64,000 bases of DNA. Source: Dinoroseobacter sp. (GTDB lineage Bacteria; Pseudomonadota; Alphaproteobacteria; Rhodobacterales; Rhodobacteraceae). Location: positions 62,001-126,000 of the forward strand of contig JASJAW010000022.1 of NCBI GenBank assembly GCA_030066795.1. Direction: 5' to 3'. Positions within the stretch are counted from its first letter, which is position 1; each line of letters opens with the position of its first letter. The translations under genes and the position numbers were made by a program. Shown here in pieces: positions 1 to 9,001 of this stretch. The notes beneath the pieces were generated by a model. That model did no database searches. It was not told where the DNA came from and was given only the letters and a program-made list of their open reading frames with translations.

Positions 1-427
1 CGTGCCCGTAACCCATCGCGACGTGAACCAGTCGGTCACCTTCGTTACCGGCCACGACCAGTCAGGGCAGACACCAAGCGCGCTGGACTGGGCAGCGATC
101 GCCAAGGGAAGCCAGGTGATCGTAGTGTATATGGGCATGAAGCATATTGCACGCATCGCGTCCCAGCTGATCGACGGCGGGCGCGACCCGAACGACCCGG
201 TCGCGGTCGTAACAACTGCGACCATGGACAGTCAGCAAGTCTTGGAGACAACGCTTGCACGTGCAGCGGACGACATCGCGCGCGCAGCGCTGGAACCCCC
301 GGCGATCATCTGTATCGGCCAGGCCGTGCTGATGCGGCAGGTACTAGACTGGCAGGCCATGCTCGACGGCGCAGTTCCGCGCAATACCGACCCGCTGGAC
401 CGGGGCCGCCCGGCGGAAAGCGCGTGA
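1..427 (+). CDS. cobA: uroporphyrinogen-III C-methyltransferase (SUMT), 3' part only
   Basis: C-terminal half of a SAM-dependent tetrapyrrole methylase that methylates uroporphyrinogen III at C2 and C7 to precorrin-2, at the entry to cobalamin and siroheme synthesis. The gene runs in from the left edge, so its start is not visible. About 141 residues remain where the family has roughly 260-280. The visible part opens with the conserved PVTHRDVNQSVTFVTGH stretch, followed by a VVYMGMKH strand and PVAVVTTAT, all typical of SUMT. The stop codon overlaps the GTG start of cobB by 4 bases, which implies translational coupling. Other cobalamin methylases (CobM, CobI) share the fold, but this signature fits SUMT best. 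Confidence 0.88.
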   Translation, partial: VPVTHRDVNQSVTFVTGHDQSGQTPSALDWAAIAKGSQVIVVYMGMKHIARIASQLIDGGRDPNDPVAVVTTATMDSQQVLETTLARAADDIARAALEPPAIICIGQAVLMRQVLDWQAMLDGAVPRNTDPLDRGRPAESA

Positions 428-1704
428 CCGCAGGACGTGGGCTGATCCTCGCCGCACCAAGCTCGGGCAGCGGCAAAACAACCATTACTCTCGGCCTTCT
501 GCACGCGTTCAAGCGCAACGGAATTGCAGTGCGCGGCGCAAAATCCGGCCCCGATTATATTGACCCAGCCTTCCACAAGGCGGCCTGCGGAACACCCTCG
601 CTCAATCTGGACGCCTGGGGCATGTCTCAAAAGCGGCTCGACGAGCTGTCTGCTGGCGACGGGTTGCTGCTGATTGAAGGAGCGATGGGTCTCTTCGATG
701 GCGCACCGCCGGACGGTCGCGGAGCGTCGGCGGATCTGGCCAGACAAATGAACCTTCCCATTGTGCTGATTGTCGATGCCGCGCGCATGAGCCAGTCCAT
801 CGCGGCCCTGGTCGCCGGGTTTGCCCGGCACGATCCGAATGTCCGGATCGGCGGCATCCTGTTGAACAAGGTCGGTAGTGACCGCCATACGCGGATTCTG
901 CGCGCGGCGCTCGCGCCGCTCGGAATACCGGTGTTGGGCGCAATCCGACGGAATGCTAACCTGGCCCTGCCAAGTCGGCATCTGGGGTTGGTCCAGGCTT
1001 CCGAGCATGCGGAACTGGACGCTTTCCTCAGGACTGCGGCCGATGCGGTAGCTGCTCAAGTGGACCTCGACGCGCTCGTCCGTCTGGCGGCACCGCTGCC
1101 TGCGCCGCCACCTGCACCACCGCCCCGTGCTGTTTTCCCGCGCAAGGTTGCTGTTGCACGTGATGCGGCTTTCACCTTCCTTTACCCGCATCAGGAACGG
1201 GGCTGGCGGCAAAGCGGGACACGCATCGCGTTTTTCTCACCGCTTGCGGACGAGCCCGTACCCGAGGCCGACATGGTCTTTCTGCCTGGCGGTTATCCCG
1301 AGTTGCACGCCGAGGGCCTCGCATCGGCCAACAGGTTTTTCGACAGCCTCCGCGACATCGCAAAGACAAGCCTGATCTATGGCGAATGCGGCGGCTACAT
1401 GGTGCTGGGCGAAAGCCTGACCGATGCGGAGGGTGTCACGCACAAGATGGCGGGCTTGCTGGGGCTGCACAGCAGCTTCAAGGAAAGACGGCTGCATCTC
1501 GGCTACCGCACACTAACCAGCCGCTCCACCCTGCTGACAGGGCGCTACGCGGCGCATGAGTTTCACTATGCGACTACGGTGTCAGCCGAGGGCACACCAC
1601 TGTTCGAAGCCAAGGATGCAGAGGGCAACACCCTGTCCCCGATGGGTCTGCAAGCGGGGCGTGTGATGGGGTCTTTTGCGCATATCATCGACGCTTTGGA
1701 ATAA
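424..1704 (+). CDS. cobB: cobyrinic acid a,c-diamide synthase family (CobB/CbiA)
   Basis: 426-residue ATP- and glutamine-dependent amidotransferase that amidates the a and c side chains of (hydrogeno)byrinic acid in cobalamin synthesis. The P-loop SSGSGKTT lies near residue 15. The C-terminal class I glutaminase domain has nucleophile Cys322 in YGECGGYM and histidines in HEFHY (378-382). The length is normal for the family. Translation starts at GTG, which overlaps the cobA stop as GTGA. The two genes form the end of a cob operon whose upstream part lies outside the window. CbiA of the anaerobic pathway is the same family and cannot be excluded from this gene alone. Confidence 0.92.
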   Translation: MTAGRGLILAAPSSGSGKTTITLGLLHAFKRNGIAVRGAKSGPDYIDPAFHKAACGTPSLNLDAWGMSQKRLDELSAGDGLLLIEGAMGLFDGAPPDGRGASADLARQMNLPIVLIVDAARMSQSIAALVAGFARHDPNVRIGGILLNKVGSDRHTRILRAALAPLGIPVLGAIRRNANLALPSRHLGLVQASEHAELDAFLRTAADAVAAQVDLDALVRLAAPLPAPPPAPPPRAVFPRKVAVARDAAFTFLYPHQERGWRQSGTRIAFFSPLADEPVPEADMVFLPGGYPELHAEGLASANRFFDSLRDIAKTSLIYGECGGYMVLGESLTDAEGVTHKMAGLLGLHSSFKERRLHLGYRTLTSRSTLLTGRYAAHEFHYATTVSAEGTPLFEAKDAEGNTLSPMGLQAGRVMGSFAHIIDALE

Positions 1705-1754
1705 GTCCTTTCTGTCATATGGACTTGCCCCCCGCTTCGGAGTAGCCGTGACCC

Positions 1755-2987
1755 ATGGCCGACATCGCCCCCCCGCTAGACTCCCCGAACGATGCGCGCG
1801 CCAAGCGCAACGTCGCCGTGCTTGTCGCCGCTCAGGCGGTACTGGGCAGCCAGATCACCATGATTTTCGTCATTGGCGGGCTGGCCGGTCAGATGCTGGC
1901 CCCGAACCCGTGCCTCGCCACCCTGCCGATCTCACTGATCGTATTTGGATCGATGACCACCGCGCCCTGGCTCAGCACCATCATGCAACGCTACGGGCGT
2001 CGCACCGGCTTTATGGTCGGCGCTGTGGGCGGCGCGATCGGCTCGCTTATCGGAATGGTCGGTCTGATGACCGGAAACTTCTGGGTGTTCCTGCTCGGGT
2101 CCTGGCTGACCGGTATCTATCTGTCTGCACAGGGCTTCTATCGCTTTGCCGCGGCCGATACCGCGTCTGAGGCATTCCGCCCGAAGGCAATCTCCTACGT
2201 GATGGCAGGTGGTTTGGCCTCAGCTCTGATCGGCCCGCAGCTGGTGAAGGTCACAACGGACCTGTTCGTGGTTCCCTTCCTTGGCACCTACATGGTCGCC
2301 ATGGCGATTAACGTTCTGGGCATCGCTCTCTTCTTCCTGCTCGACATCCCCAAACCCAAACCCGTTGAACGCAATGTCGAGACGGCAGCCGGCCGTTCGC
2401 GGATGGAGATGCTGCGCAACCCGGTGATCCTGACCGCAGTGATCTGCGGGGCAGTCTCCTATGCCCTGATGAACCTTGTGATGACCTCAACCCCGCTGGC
2501 AGTGGTCGGCTGCGGATTTACGACCGGCAACGCCGCGGATGTGGTCAGCGCGCATGTCATCGCCATGTTTGCTCCGAGTTTCTTTACCGGCCATCTCATT
2601 GCCCGTTTTGGTGCCGAACGGATCGTGGCGCTTGGACTTCTCATTCTTGCCGCTGGGGGCGGTGTAGCGCTGTCGGGCGTGGAGTTATTCAACTTCTTCG
2701 GCGCGCTCATGCTCCTCGGCGTGGGTTGGAATTTCGGGCTGATCGGCGCCACGGCAATGCTCACCTCCGCCCATTCGGAGGCCGAGAGTGGCCGGATCCA
2801 AGGGATGAACGACGCGATCATCTATGCCTGCGTGACGCTCGCCTCGCTGGCATCCGGCGGGTTGATGAACTGTTCAGGCGGCGACGTGGTGGCCGGATGG
2901 AACGCCGTGAACATGGCAATGGCACCTTTCCTGATGCTGGCAGGCGGCACGCTGATCTGGATGGTACTGCGCCCTCGCACGGCCTGA
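1755..2987 (+). CDS. MFS transporter, substrate unknown
   Basis: 410-residue polytopic inner-membrane protein with about twelve hydrophobic segments. Two halves of about six segments are separated by a charged stretch near residues 195-215 (KPKPVERNVETAAGRSRME). The motif RYGRRTGFMVG after the second segment fits the MFS loop 2-3 signature. An upstream CGGAG can serve as ribosome binding site. It follows cobB by 50 bases on the same strand, so it may be cotranscribed, but nothing in the sequence ties it to cobalamin. It ends 4 bases before the convergent gene at 2992. Confidence 0.85.
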   Translation: MADIAPPLDSPNDARAKRNVAVLVAAQAVLGSQITMIFVIGGLAGQMLAPNPCLATLPISLIVFGSMTTAPWLSTIMQRYGRRTGFMVGAVGGAIGSLIGMVGLMTGNFWVFLLGSWLTGIYLSAQGFYRFAAADTASEAFRPKAISYVMAGGLASALIGPQLVKVTTDLFVVPFLGTYMVAMAINVLGIALFFLLDIPKPKPVERNVETAAGRSRMEMLRNPVILTAVICGAVSYALMNLVMTSTPLAVVGCGFTTGNAADVVSAHVIAMFAPSFFTGHLIARFGAERIVALGLLILAAGGGVALSGVELFNFFGALMLLGVGWNFGLIGATAMLTSAHSEAESGRIQGMNDAIIYACVTLASLASGGLMNCSGGDVVAGWNAVNMAMAPFLMLAGGTLIWMVLRPRTA

Positions 2988-2991
2988 GCCG

Positions 2992-3765
2992 TTACCACCT
3001 ACCCGTTGCGCTGAGCCGCAGAAGCCGCGCTTTGCGTGCGAATTCCGACAACCCGAGGTCCCCGGCAACAACACGGCCCGGCGAAGTTGCGACCTGCCTC
3101 AGCATCGGTTCGGCCAGCCACCCCGCGCGCAAGGCAGGTCGCACATGCTTGGGGATCTCGCCCCCTATGACCTTGGCGCGCTTGATCCGGGTAAGCCCCT
3201 CTTGGGCCAGCATCGCGACACTCTCGGGCCGTCCATCGACCAAGGGAATGCGCGCGCGCGCCTCCAGTTCGGGCACCGCATTCAGGAAATTGGCAAGCCC
3301 GCTGGCCCAGCCGAAATCGCGAATTGCCGCTTCTGCGCTCTCAGCCGCCCCAAGCGCGCGCGCGGACACCCACATCAAGGTGCCAGCAGTGTCATCCAGA
3401 TAAGCCTCGAAATGCGCGGCATCCTCGAACGCATCGCGATAGACATCCCATCGCCGCGCCGCCACATAGCGGTCGAGCGCGTCCCAGTCCGCGTTCGGGC
3501 CAAGCGCGTCGGCCAAGGGGGCGACGACCTCATGCGCGCGGGGCGGCTTGCCCTGCCCCAACTCCTCCAGCGCGTCGCGCCACCACTGGAGGCGCATCTC
3601 TGCGATCATCGGCTCCTGCGTGACCCAGGGCGCGCGGCTGACCTCCACATTCAGGGCATAGATCGGAAAGAGTATGTCGCGCGCTGCAACAGGCGCAGCC
3701 ATCGCGGCCAGAAACCGGTCCGGATCAGACCGCGCGACGAGATCCGCGCAGGCGGCAAGGCTCAT
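2992..3765 (-). CDS. squalene/phytoene synthase family protein (NDUFAF6-like)
   Basis: About 257 residues, all-helical trans-isoprenyl-diphosphate synthase fold. The RLQWWRDALEEL segment near residue 60 and YVAARRWDVYRD near 105 are the usual landmarks of this short bacterial subfamily. It resembles mitochondrial NDUFAF6 more than true squalene or phytoene synthases, and a clear pair of DxxxD metal-binding motifs is not obvious, so a non-enzymatic assembly role is possible. I chose the ATG at 3765 because it overlaps the upstream methyltransferase stop as ATGA; a longer frame to 3819 lacks homology-like sequence. It is the last gene of the cysS-cimA-methyltransferase chain. Confidence 0.78.
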   Translation of the reverse strand: MSLAACADLVARSDPDRFLAAMAAPVAARDILFPIYALNVEVSRAPWVTQEPMIAEMRLQWWRDALEELGQGKPPRAHEVVAPLADALGPNADWDALDRYVAARRWDVYRDAFEDAAHFEAYLDDTAGTLMWVSARALGAAESAEAAIRDFGWASGLANFLNAVPELEARARIPLVDGRPESVAMLAQEGLTRIKRAKVIGGEIPKHVRPALRAGWLAEPMLRQVATSPGRVVAGDLGLSEFARKARLLRLSATGRW

Positions 3766-4484
3766 TCCGGCGCGACCACGAAAAGGGCGTAAGCAATCTC
3801 GTCCGGCGCGGCCTTCCACAGCGCAATTTCGCGCCGGTTCTCGGAAATGGCTTTGGCAAGATACGCATCAACCTCGCCTTCCTCCAGAATATCGAGACGC
3901 GCTTCCATCGGCTCAAAATAGGCCTTCCAGGGTGCCCCAACGATGAGCTTATGGTCGACCACACGATACCCTGCAGCGGTTATACGCGCTTCGATTCCTT
4001 CCAGATCGGTGATCTGCGGATACTGCGCCCAGAACTCCGTTGCCGCTTGCGATGGCGTCTTTGACAGCAAGACCGGTTCGGAAAACACCACGCGTCCACC
4101 CGGGGCCAGCGCCGGTTTCCAGGCCGACAGACCTTCTGTCACACCCAAGAAGTAAATCGCACCCGCGCTCCAGATCAGATCAAAGGGCCCTTCGATCTGA
4201 GCCATGTCACCCACGCGAAACTCGGCCTCCGGCACACGACGCGCGGCGGCTTCCACGAAATGCGGGACCGCATCGATCCCGAGAAGAGACGCCTCGGGTC
4301 GCATCTGCATCAAGACGGCCGCATCTGCGCCGGGACCACAGCCCAGATCCGCGATGCGCGCAGCGGGCGGTGTGCCTGCCAGTTCCAGCGCCCAAAGGAC
4401 CGATTGCGCATCGCCCGGCCCTTCGCGCGGCAGGTCACGATGAACGGTAAAGAACGCCTCCCATTCCGGGCCTTCGAAACTCAT
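3762..4484 (-). CDS. class I SAM-dependent methyltransferase
   Basis: About 240 residues with a Rossmann methyltransferase core. Motif I is IADLGCGPGAD, motif II GIDAVPHFVEAA, followed by FRVGDM and FDLIWSAGAIYFLG. The substrate is unknown; the fold resembles small-molecule (UbiE/MenG-like) methyltransferases. The ATG at 4484 overlaps the cimA stop (ATGA), and its own stop overlaps the next start the same way, so three genes are translationally coupled. The pairing with a prenyl-synthase-like protein may mean the two act together, but that is inference. Confidence 0.82.
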   Translation of the reverse strand: MSFEGPEWEAFFTVHRDLPREGPGDAQSVLWALELAGTPPAARIADLGCGPGADAAVLMQMRPEASLLGIDAVPHFVEAAARRVPEAEFRVGDMAQIEGPFDLIWSAGAIYFLGVTEGLSAWKPALAPGGRVVFSEPVLLSKTPSQAATEFWAQYPQITDLEGIEARITAAGYRVVDHKLIVGAPWKAYFEPMEARLDILEEGEVDAYLAKAISENRREIALWKAAPDEIAYALFVVAPE

Positions 4485-6118
4485 TGAGCCGCCACTCCTT
4501 GCGCGATTGCGCCGTCGCGCAAGAGCTTCCAGTTGATGGCATCGACCAAAGCCTCGAAGCTCGCATCCACGATGTTGGCCGAGACGCCAACCGTGGACCA
4601 ACGGCGCCCCTGCGCATCTTCGCTATCGATCAGGACGCGGGTCACGGCTTCGGTGCCGCCATTGGTGATGCGCACCTTGAAATCCACCAGCCGCATATCC
4701 TCGAGCAGTCCTGTATATGGTCCCAGATCCTTCGCCAAAGCTCGCGCCAGCGCATTCACTGGCCCTCGGTCCGAACCGGTTTCATCCATGGATTCGCTGA
4801 CCGAGAGCTTCTTGTCGTTGCCGATTTTCACAACAACCACCGCCTCCGACAGGCTGATCATCCGGTTGTATTTGTTCTTGCGTCGCTCCACCGTCACCCG
4901 GTAGCGCTTCACTTCAAAGAAGGTCGGTAACTCGCCAAGGTGCTCCCGCGCGAGCAATTCAAACGAGGCCTGTGCGCTGTCGTAGGCGTATCCCAAATCC
5001 TCGCGCCGCTTCACTTCGTCCAAAAGGCTCGCAAGCCGCGTGTCTTCGCGCGCCACCTCCAGCCCGGCATCACTGAGCCGCTTGCGCAGGTTAGACTGCC
5101 CGGCCTGGTTCGACATCGGGATAACGCGTGCATTGCCGACCGCGTCAGGCGGGATGTGTTCGTAGGTCGATGGGTCTTTGAGGATCGCCGACGCGTGCAG
5201 TCCTGCTTTGTGCGCAAAAGCGGACGCTCCGACATAAGGCGCTGATTTCGCAGGCACCCGGTTCAGAATGTCGTCCAGAAGACGAGAGACCCTGACGAGA
5301 CCTTCGAGCGCATCCGTGTTCACTTGCGTCTGATAAGCGGACCTGTAGGGCTCCTTCAGAAGCAAGGTGGGGATCAACGTGACAAGATTGGCGTTCCCGC
5401 ACCGCTCCCCCAAGCCGTTAAGCGTACCTTGCACGTGGCGCGCGCCTGCGTCGATGGCGGCCAGTGAATTCGCCACCGCGTTTCCGGTGTCGTTATGGGT
5501 ATGGATGCCCAGCCGGTCGCCGGGAATCCCAGCTGCGATGACGGCTGCGGTGATCGCGCCCACTTCAGCCGGAAGACGCCCGCCGTTAGTATCACAAAGT
5601 ACGACCCAGCGCGCGCCGGCCTCATACCCTGCCAACACAGCTTCCAACGCGTAGTCCGGGTTCGCGGCGTAGCCGTCGAAGAAGTGTTCCGCGTCGAAGA
5701 TCGCCTCGCGCCCCTGCGCGATCACATGGGCGATCGAGCGGCGAATGTTGTCGGTGTTTTCCTCGAGCGTGATGCCGAGCGCGTTCGTGACGTGGTAGTC
5801 ATGCGTTTTGCCGACCAAACAGACCGACGGCGTGCCTGCGTTCAGGACCGCCGCCAGAACCTCGTCATTCTCCGCCGAGCGCCCTGCCCGCTTGGTCATG
5901 CCAAACGCTGTAAAGGTGGCCGTGTCAAACTTGGGCTGCGTGTTGAAAAACTCGGAATCCGTCGGATTCGCGCCGGGCCAGCCGCCTTCGATATAATCCA
6001 CGCCCAATTCATCAAGCGCGGTAGCGATCTGCGCCTTCTCGGCGGTCGAGAACTGAACGCCCTGCGTCTGCTGTCCATCGCGCAGGGTGGTGTCGTAGAG
6101 ATAGAGACGCTCGGCCAT
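4481..6118 (-). CDS. cimA: (R)-citramalate synthase
   Basis: 545 residues. Condenses acetyl-CoA and pyruvate to (R)-citramalate, the first step of the threonine-independent route to isoleucine. An HMG-CoA-lyase-like TIM barrel begins with DTTLRDGQQT at residues 9-18, the metal and substrate loop. The GIHTHNDTGNAVAN metal-binding motif lies near residue 205, and a LeuA-type regulatory domain forms the C-terminal 130 residues. The length fits the CimA/TIGR00977 group rather than 2-isopropylmalate synthase. It starts one base inside the cysS stop (TAATG), so it is read with cysS. Feedback control by isoleucine is known for the family and not shown here. Confidence 0.9.
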   Translation of the reverse strand: MAERLYLYDTTLRDGQQTQGVQFSTAEKAQIATALDELGVDYIEGGWPGANPTDSEFFNTQPKFDTATFTAFGMTKRAGRSAENDEVLAAVLNAGTPSVCLVGKTHDYHVTNALGITLEENTDNIRRSIAHVIAQGREAIFDAEHFFDGYAANPDYALEAVLAGYEAGARWVVLCDTNGGRLPAEVGAITAAVIAAGIPGDRLGIHTHNDTGNAVANSLAAIDAGARHVQGTLNGLGERCGNANLVTLIPTLLLKEPYRSAYQTQVNTDALEGLVRVSRLLDDILNRVPAKSAPYVGASAFAHKAGLHASAILKDPSTYEHIPPDAVGNARVIPMSNQAGQSNLRKRLSDAGLEVAREDTRLASLLDEVKRREDLGYAYDSAQASFELLAREHLGELPTFFEVKRYRVTVERRKNKYNRMISLSEAVVVVKIGNDKKLSVSESMDETGSDRGPVNALARALAKDLGPYTGLLEDMRLVDFKVRITNGGTEAVTRVLIDSEDAQGRRWSTVGVSANIVDASFEALVDAINWKLLRDGAIAQGVAAQ

Positions 6119-7482
6119 TACACTGCCTCCAGCTTCGCCACATCGAAGTCCGGCCCTGGCACCAGATCGACCCCGGCCTTGGACATACGCACTTCAACCC
6201 CGGCTGCGAGAAGCGCAGCTTTCATGCGGTCCACTTCTGAGAAATCCTTGCTGGCCATGGCCGCTTCTCGCGCCGAGGACAGCGCACTCGCATAGGTGCT
6301 CAGATCGGTGTTCACCACATCCCAGCCGCCCAGTTCATCCGTTAAAAGACCCATCAGTTGCGCAGACGTCAGCAGAGTTGGCCAATCGCCCAATCGTACA
6401 AGCGCGTGCAACGCCGCCATGGCGCCGGGAGTGTTCAGGTCATCGGCCAGAGCCGCCGTCACCTCCGGCGCCGCGGCTGCGGCGGGTTCGATGCCCGCCG
6501 TGGCCGCCCGCCACTTGCGCAGAACCGCCTCCGCCTCCGCTGCCTTCTTCTCGGTCCAGTCCATCGGCTTGCCGTAATGGGTACTCAGGAACACAAACCG
6601 GATCACTTCACCCGGCACGCCCTGATCCAGAAGGTCCCGAACGGTGAAGAAGTTGCCCAAGGATTTGGACATCTTCTTGCCCTCGACCTGCAGCATCTCG
6701 TTATGCATCCAGACCTGCGCGAAGCCAGCATCGGGATGGGCGCAACAACTCTGCGCGATCTCGTTTTCGTGGTGCGGAAACATCAGGTCATTGCCGCCAC
6801 CGTGAATGTCGAAACTCGCGCCCAGCAATTCATGACTCATGGCTGAGCATTCGATATGCCAGCCCGGCCGCCCGCGCCCCCAGGGACTGTCCCAGCCCGG
6901 CAGATCGTCACTCGACGGCTTCCACAGCACAAAATCCATCGGGTCGCGCTTGTAAGGCGCAACCTCCACCCGGGCCCCTGCGATCATGTCGTCGACCGAT
7001 CGTCCCGAAAGCTTGCCGTAGTCCGGGTACGACCGCACATCGAACAGCACATGCCCTTCGGCCGCGTAAGCGTGGCCCTTTGCGATCAGGTCTTCGATCA
7101 TCGCGATCATCTGCGGAATGTACTCGGTCGCGCGCGGTGCGGCGTTCGGCTCCAACGCCCCAAGCTCCGCCATGTCTTCCAGAAACCAGCCGATGGTTTC
7201 GTCGGTGATGAGGCCGATATCCCGCCCGGTCTCGGCCGCGCGTGCGTTGATCTTGTCATCCACATCCGTGAAATTGCGCGCATAGGTCACGTGATCTGCA
7301 CCATAAACCTCGCGCAAAAGGCGATAGAGAACATCAAAGACCACCACCGGACGGGCATTGCCCAGATGCGCACGGTCATAGACCGTCGGCCCGCAGACAT
7401 ACATCCGCACATTCTTGGGATCGAGCGGCTCAAACCGCTCTTTCTTGCGCGTTTTGGTGTTCGTCAGGCGTATCTCGGTCAT
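6118..7482 (-). CDS. cysS: cysteinyl-tRNA synthetase
   Basis: 454-residue class I aminoacyl-tRNA synthetase charging tRNA-Cys. The HIGH-type motif HLGN is at residues 39-42. Zinc ligands include Cys30 in YVCGPTVYD, the Cys in [10 protein letters not shown] and the HHENE segment. The nucleotide-binding KMSKS motif occurs as [10 protein letters not shown] near residue 270. The length is normal. It heads the four-gene overlapping minus-strand set with cimA. About 220 bases separate it from the divergent SDR gene, so its promoter must lie there; no T-box-like leader is visible. Confidence 0.96.
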   Translation of the reverse strand: MTEIRLTNTKTRKKERFEPLDPKNVRMYVCGPTVYDRAHLGNARPVVVFDVLYRLLREVYGADHVTYARNFTDVDDKINARAAETGRDIGLITDETIGWFLEDMAELGALEPNAAPRATEYIPQMIAMIEDLIAKGHAYAAEGHVLFDVRSYPDYGKLSGRSVDDMIAGARVEVAPYKRDPMDFVLWKPSSDDLPGWDSPWGRGRPGWHIECSAMSHELLGASFDIHGGGNDLMFPHHENEIAQSCCAHPDAGFAQVWMHNEMLQVEGKKMSKSLGNFFTVRDLLDQGVPGEVIRFVFLSTHYGKPMDWTEKKAAEAEAVLRKWRAATAGIEPAAAAAPEVTAALADDLNTPGAMAALHALVRLGDWPTLLTSAQLMGLLTDELGGWDVVNTDLSTYASALSSAREAAMASKDFSEVDRMKAALLAAGVEVRMSKAGVDLVPGPDFDVAKLEAV

Positions 7483-7701
7483 GGCACGGTCTTTCGGCGC
7501 AGGGAGGTCCCGCGGCGGGCTTTAGCAAGTTGAACCTGAAGAGGAAACAAAAAGACCAGCCCGCGCGAAACGCTCAGGCACAAATAATGCAAATGCTCAG
7601 CTGCTTGGTCATGGCGCAGGTATAGCCATCCTGCCGGGACTGGACAATCCCCTTGCGCAGTTTCAAGCATGTCGCGGCAGATCATCGGAGGGAGCAGAGG
7701 T

Positions 7702-8457
7702 ATGAAGCTGGAAAATGTACGCGCCGTTGTCACCGGAGGCGCTTCGGGCCTTGGCGCAGCCTGCATTCGCCACCTGCGCACCCATGGCGCATCTGCGACC
7801 ATCCTCGATCTCGACGCAGAGCGCGGCACGGAACTGGCCCAGGAAACCGGCGCCTATTTTGCGCCCACCGATGTAACCGACGAACGCGGTGCAGCAGCCT
7901 CGATCCGGGCTGCGGCTGAGGCAATGGACGGGATTAATGTCGCCATCACCTGCGCGGGTATCGCGACCAGCCTCAAAACACTCGGGCGCGACGGCCCCCA
8001 CCCGCTCGATGCGTTTCAGAAAACGATCGACATTAACCTGGTTGGCACCTTCAATATCGCCCGTCTTGCAGCCACTGTGATGGCAAATAACCCAACCGGT
8101 GCCGACGGGGTACGCGGGGTGATCGTGACCACGGCCTCCATCGCGGCCTATGATGGTCAGAAGGGCCAAGTGGCGTATGCGGCCTCAAAAGCGGGAGTGG
8201 CCGGGCTTGCCCTGCCGATGGCGCGCGATCTGGCGCGCGAAGGTATCCGAACCGTCGCCATCGCCCCCGGCATTTTCCGCACGCCGATGCTCGAAAGCCT
8301 CGGCGAAGACATCATGCAATCTCTGGCCGCGGACGTCACCTTCCCCAAGCGCCTCGGCGATCCGGAGGAGTTCGCGCGCCTGGCGGCTTTCATCATCGAA
8401 TGCGGCTATTTAAACGGCACCACGATCCGGCTGGACGGCGCGCTGCGCATGCCTTGA
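7702..8457 (+). CDS. SDR dehydrogenase, 3-hydroxyacyl-CoA dehydrogenase type II-like
   Basis: 251-residue short-chain dehydrogenase with the NAD-binding TGGASGLG motif at 11-18, catalytic Ser146 and YxxxK at Tyr159/Lys163. The sequence layout, with NPTGADGVRGVIVTTASIAA before the active site, matches the HSD17B10/HADH type II branch. That branch oxidizes short 3-hydroxyacyl-CoAs including 2-methyl-3-hydroxybutyryl-CoA from isoleucine. I start at 7702 because GGAGGGAGCAGAGG lies directly upstream; a start at 7669 would place this Shine-Dalgarno inside the gene. It stands alone and converges on msrB. Confidence 0.85.
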   Translation: MKLENVRAVVTGGASGLGAACIRHLRTHGASATILDLDAERGTELAQETGAYFAPTDVTDERGAAASIRAAAEAMDGINVAITCAGIATSLKTLGRDGPHPLDAFQKTIDINLVGTFNIARLAATVMANNPTGADGVRGVIVTTASIAAYDGQKGQVAYAASKAGVAGLALPMARDLAREGIRTVAIAPGIFRTPMLESLGEDIMQSLAADVTFPKRLGDPEEFARLAAFIIECGYLNGTTIRLDGALRMP

Positions 8458-8463
8458 GAAACA

Positions 8464-8480
8464 CGCAGCGGAAGGCTGCG
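8464..8480. terminator. candidate bidirectional hairpin between SDR gene and msrB
   Basis: CGCAGC-GGAAG-GCTGCG is a perfect six-pair hairpin in the 25-base gap between two convergent genes. It has no strong T-run on either side, so termination efficiency is uncertain. Confidence 0.4.
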
Positions 8481-8482
8481 CT

Positions 8483-8875
8483 CTAGTCTTCCGCCTCGAA
8501 ATCAAGCGCGACACCGTTGATGCAGTAGCGCAGACCGGTCGGTTGGGGCCCATCGGGAAAGACGTGGCCCAAATGCCCGTCGCACCGGTTGCAATGAACC
8601 TCCGTGCGGGTCATGAACCAGCTTTTGTCGACGCTTTCCCCAACCATTTCATCGTCGATTGGGGCGTAGAATGACGGCCAACCCGTGCCACTTTCAAACT
8701 TGGTGGCCGCATCGAAGAGCGGAGAACCGCAGGCTCTACAACGATATACACCAGGTTTCTTGGGAAAATTGTCGTGCGTTCCCGCGCGTTCCGTCCCATG
8801 TTTCCGAAGCACTTTGTAGGCCAGCGGGTCGAGGCTTGCGCGCCACTCTTCATCGCTCTTGACGACTTTATCCAT
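8483..8875 (-). CDS. msrB: peptide-methionine (R)-S-oxide reductase
   Basis: 130-residue cytosolic repair enzyme that reduces the R epimer of methionine sulfoxide in proteins. It carries the two zinc-binding CxxC pairs (Cys46/49 and Cys95/98), the [10 protein letters not shown] substrate motif and catalytic Cys118 in [11 protein letters not shown]. No signal peptide is seen. The length is typical of a single-domain MsrB with no fused MsrA. It is divergent from olsB with about 125 bases between starts. Confidence 0.95.
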   Translation of the reverse strand: MDKVVKSDEEWRASLDPLAYKVLRKHGTERAGTHDNFPKKPGVYRCRACGSPLFDAATKFESGTGWPSFYAPIDDEMVGESVDKSWFMTRTEVHCNRCDGHLGHVFPDGPQPTGLRYCINGVALDFEAED

Positions 8876-9001
8876 TTCAGGGCCTCTCTTGTTACGGTCC
8901 GGTTACATCCAGAGACTACCGCCACGTCATGCAGGGCAGACTCGCGTCTTGGTCCCTACATATGGAAGATAGCGCCGCCGCCAAGCCCTGGGAGGTTGAC
9001 G

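Noticed and set aside
232-1212. 326-codon open frame on the minus strand across cobB
   Set aside because: It is antisense to a well-supported CobB sequence; its translation is Arg/Ser/Gln-rich low-complexity and has no family signature. Long shadow frames are expected at this GC content.
1705-1754. Cobalamin riboswitch near cobB/MFS
   Set aside because: The 50-base gap is too short for the element and lacks the B12-box; any such switch would lie upstream of cobA outside the window.
7483-7701. T-box or other leader switch upstream of cysS
   Set aside because: No T-box sequence or terminator/antiterminator pair is visible in the 220-base divergent region, and T-boxes are not expected in alphaproteobacteria.
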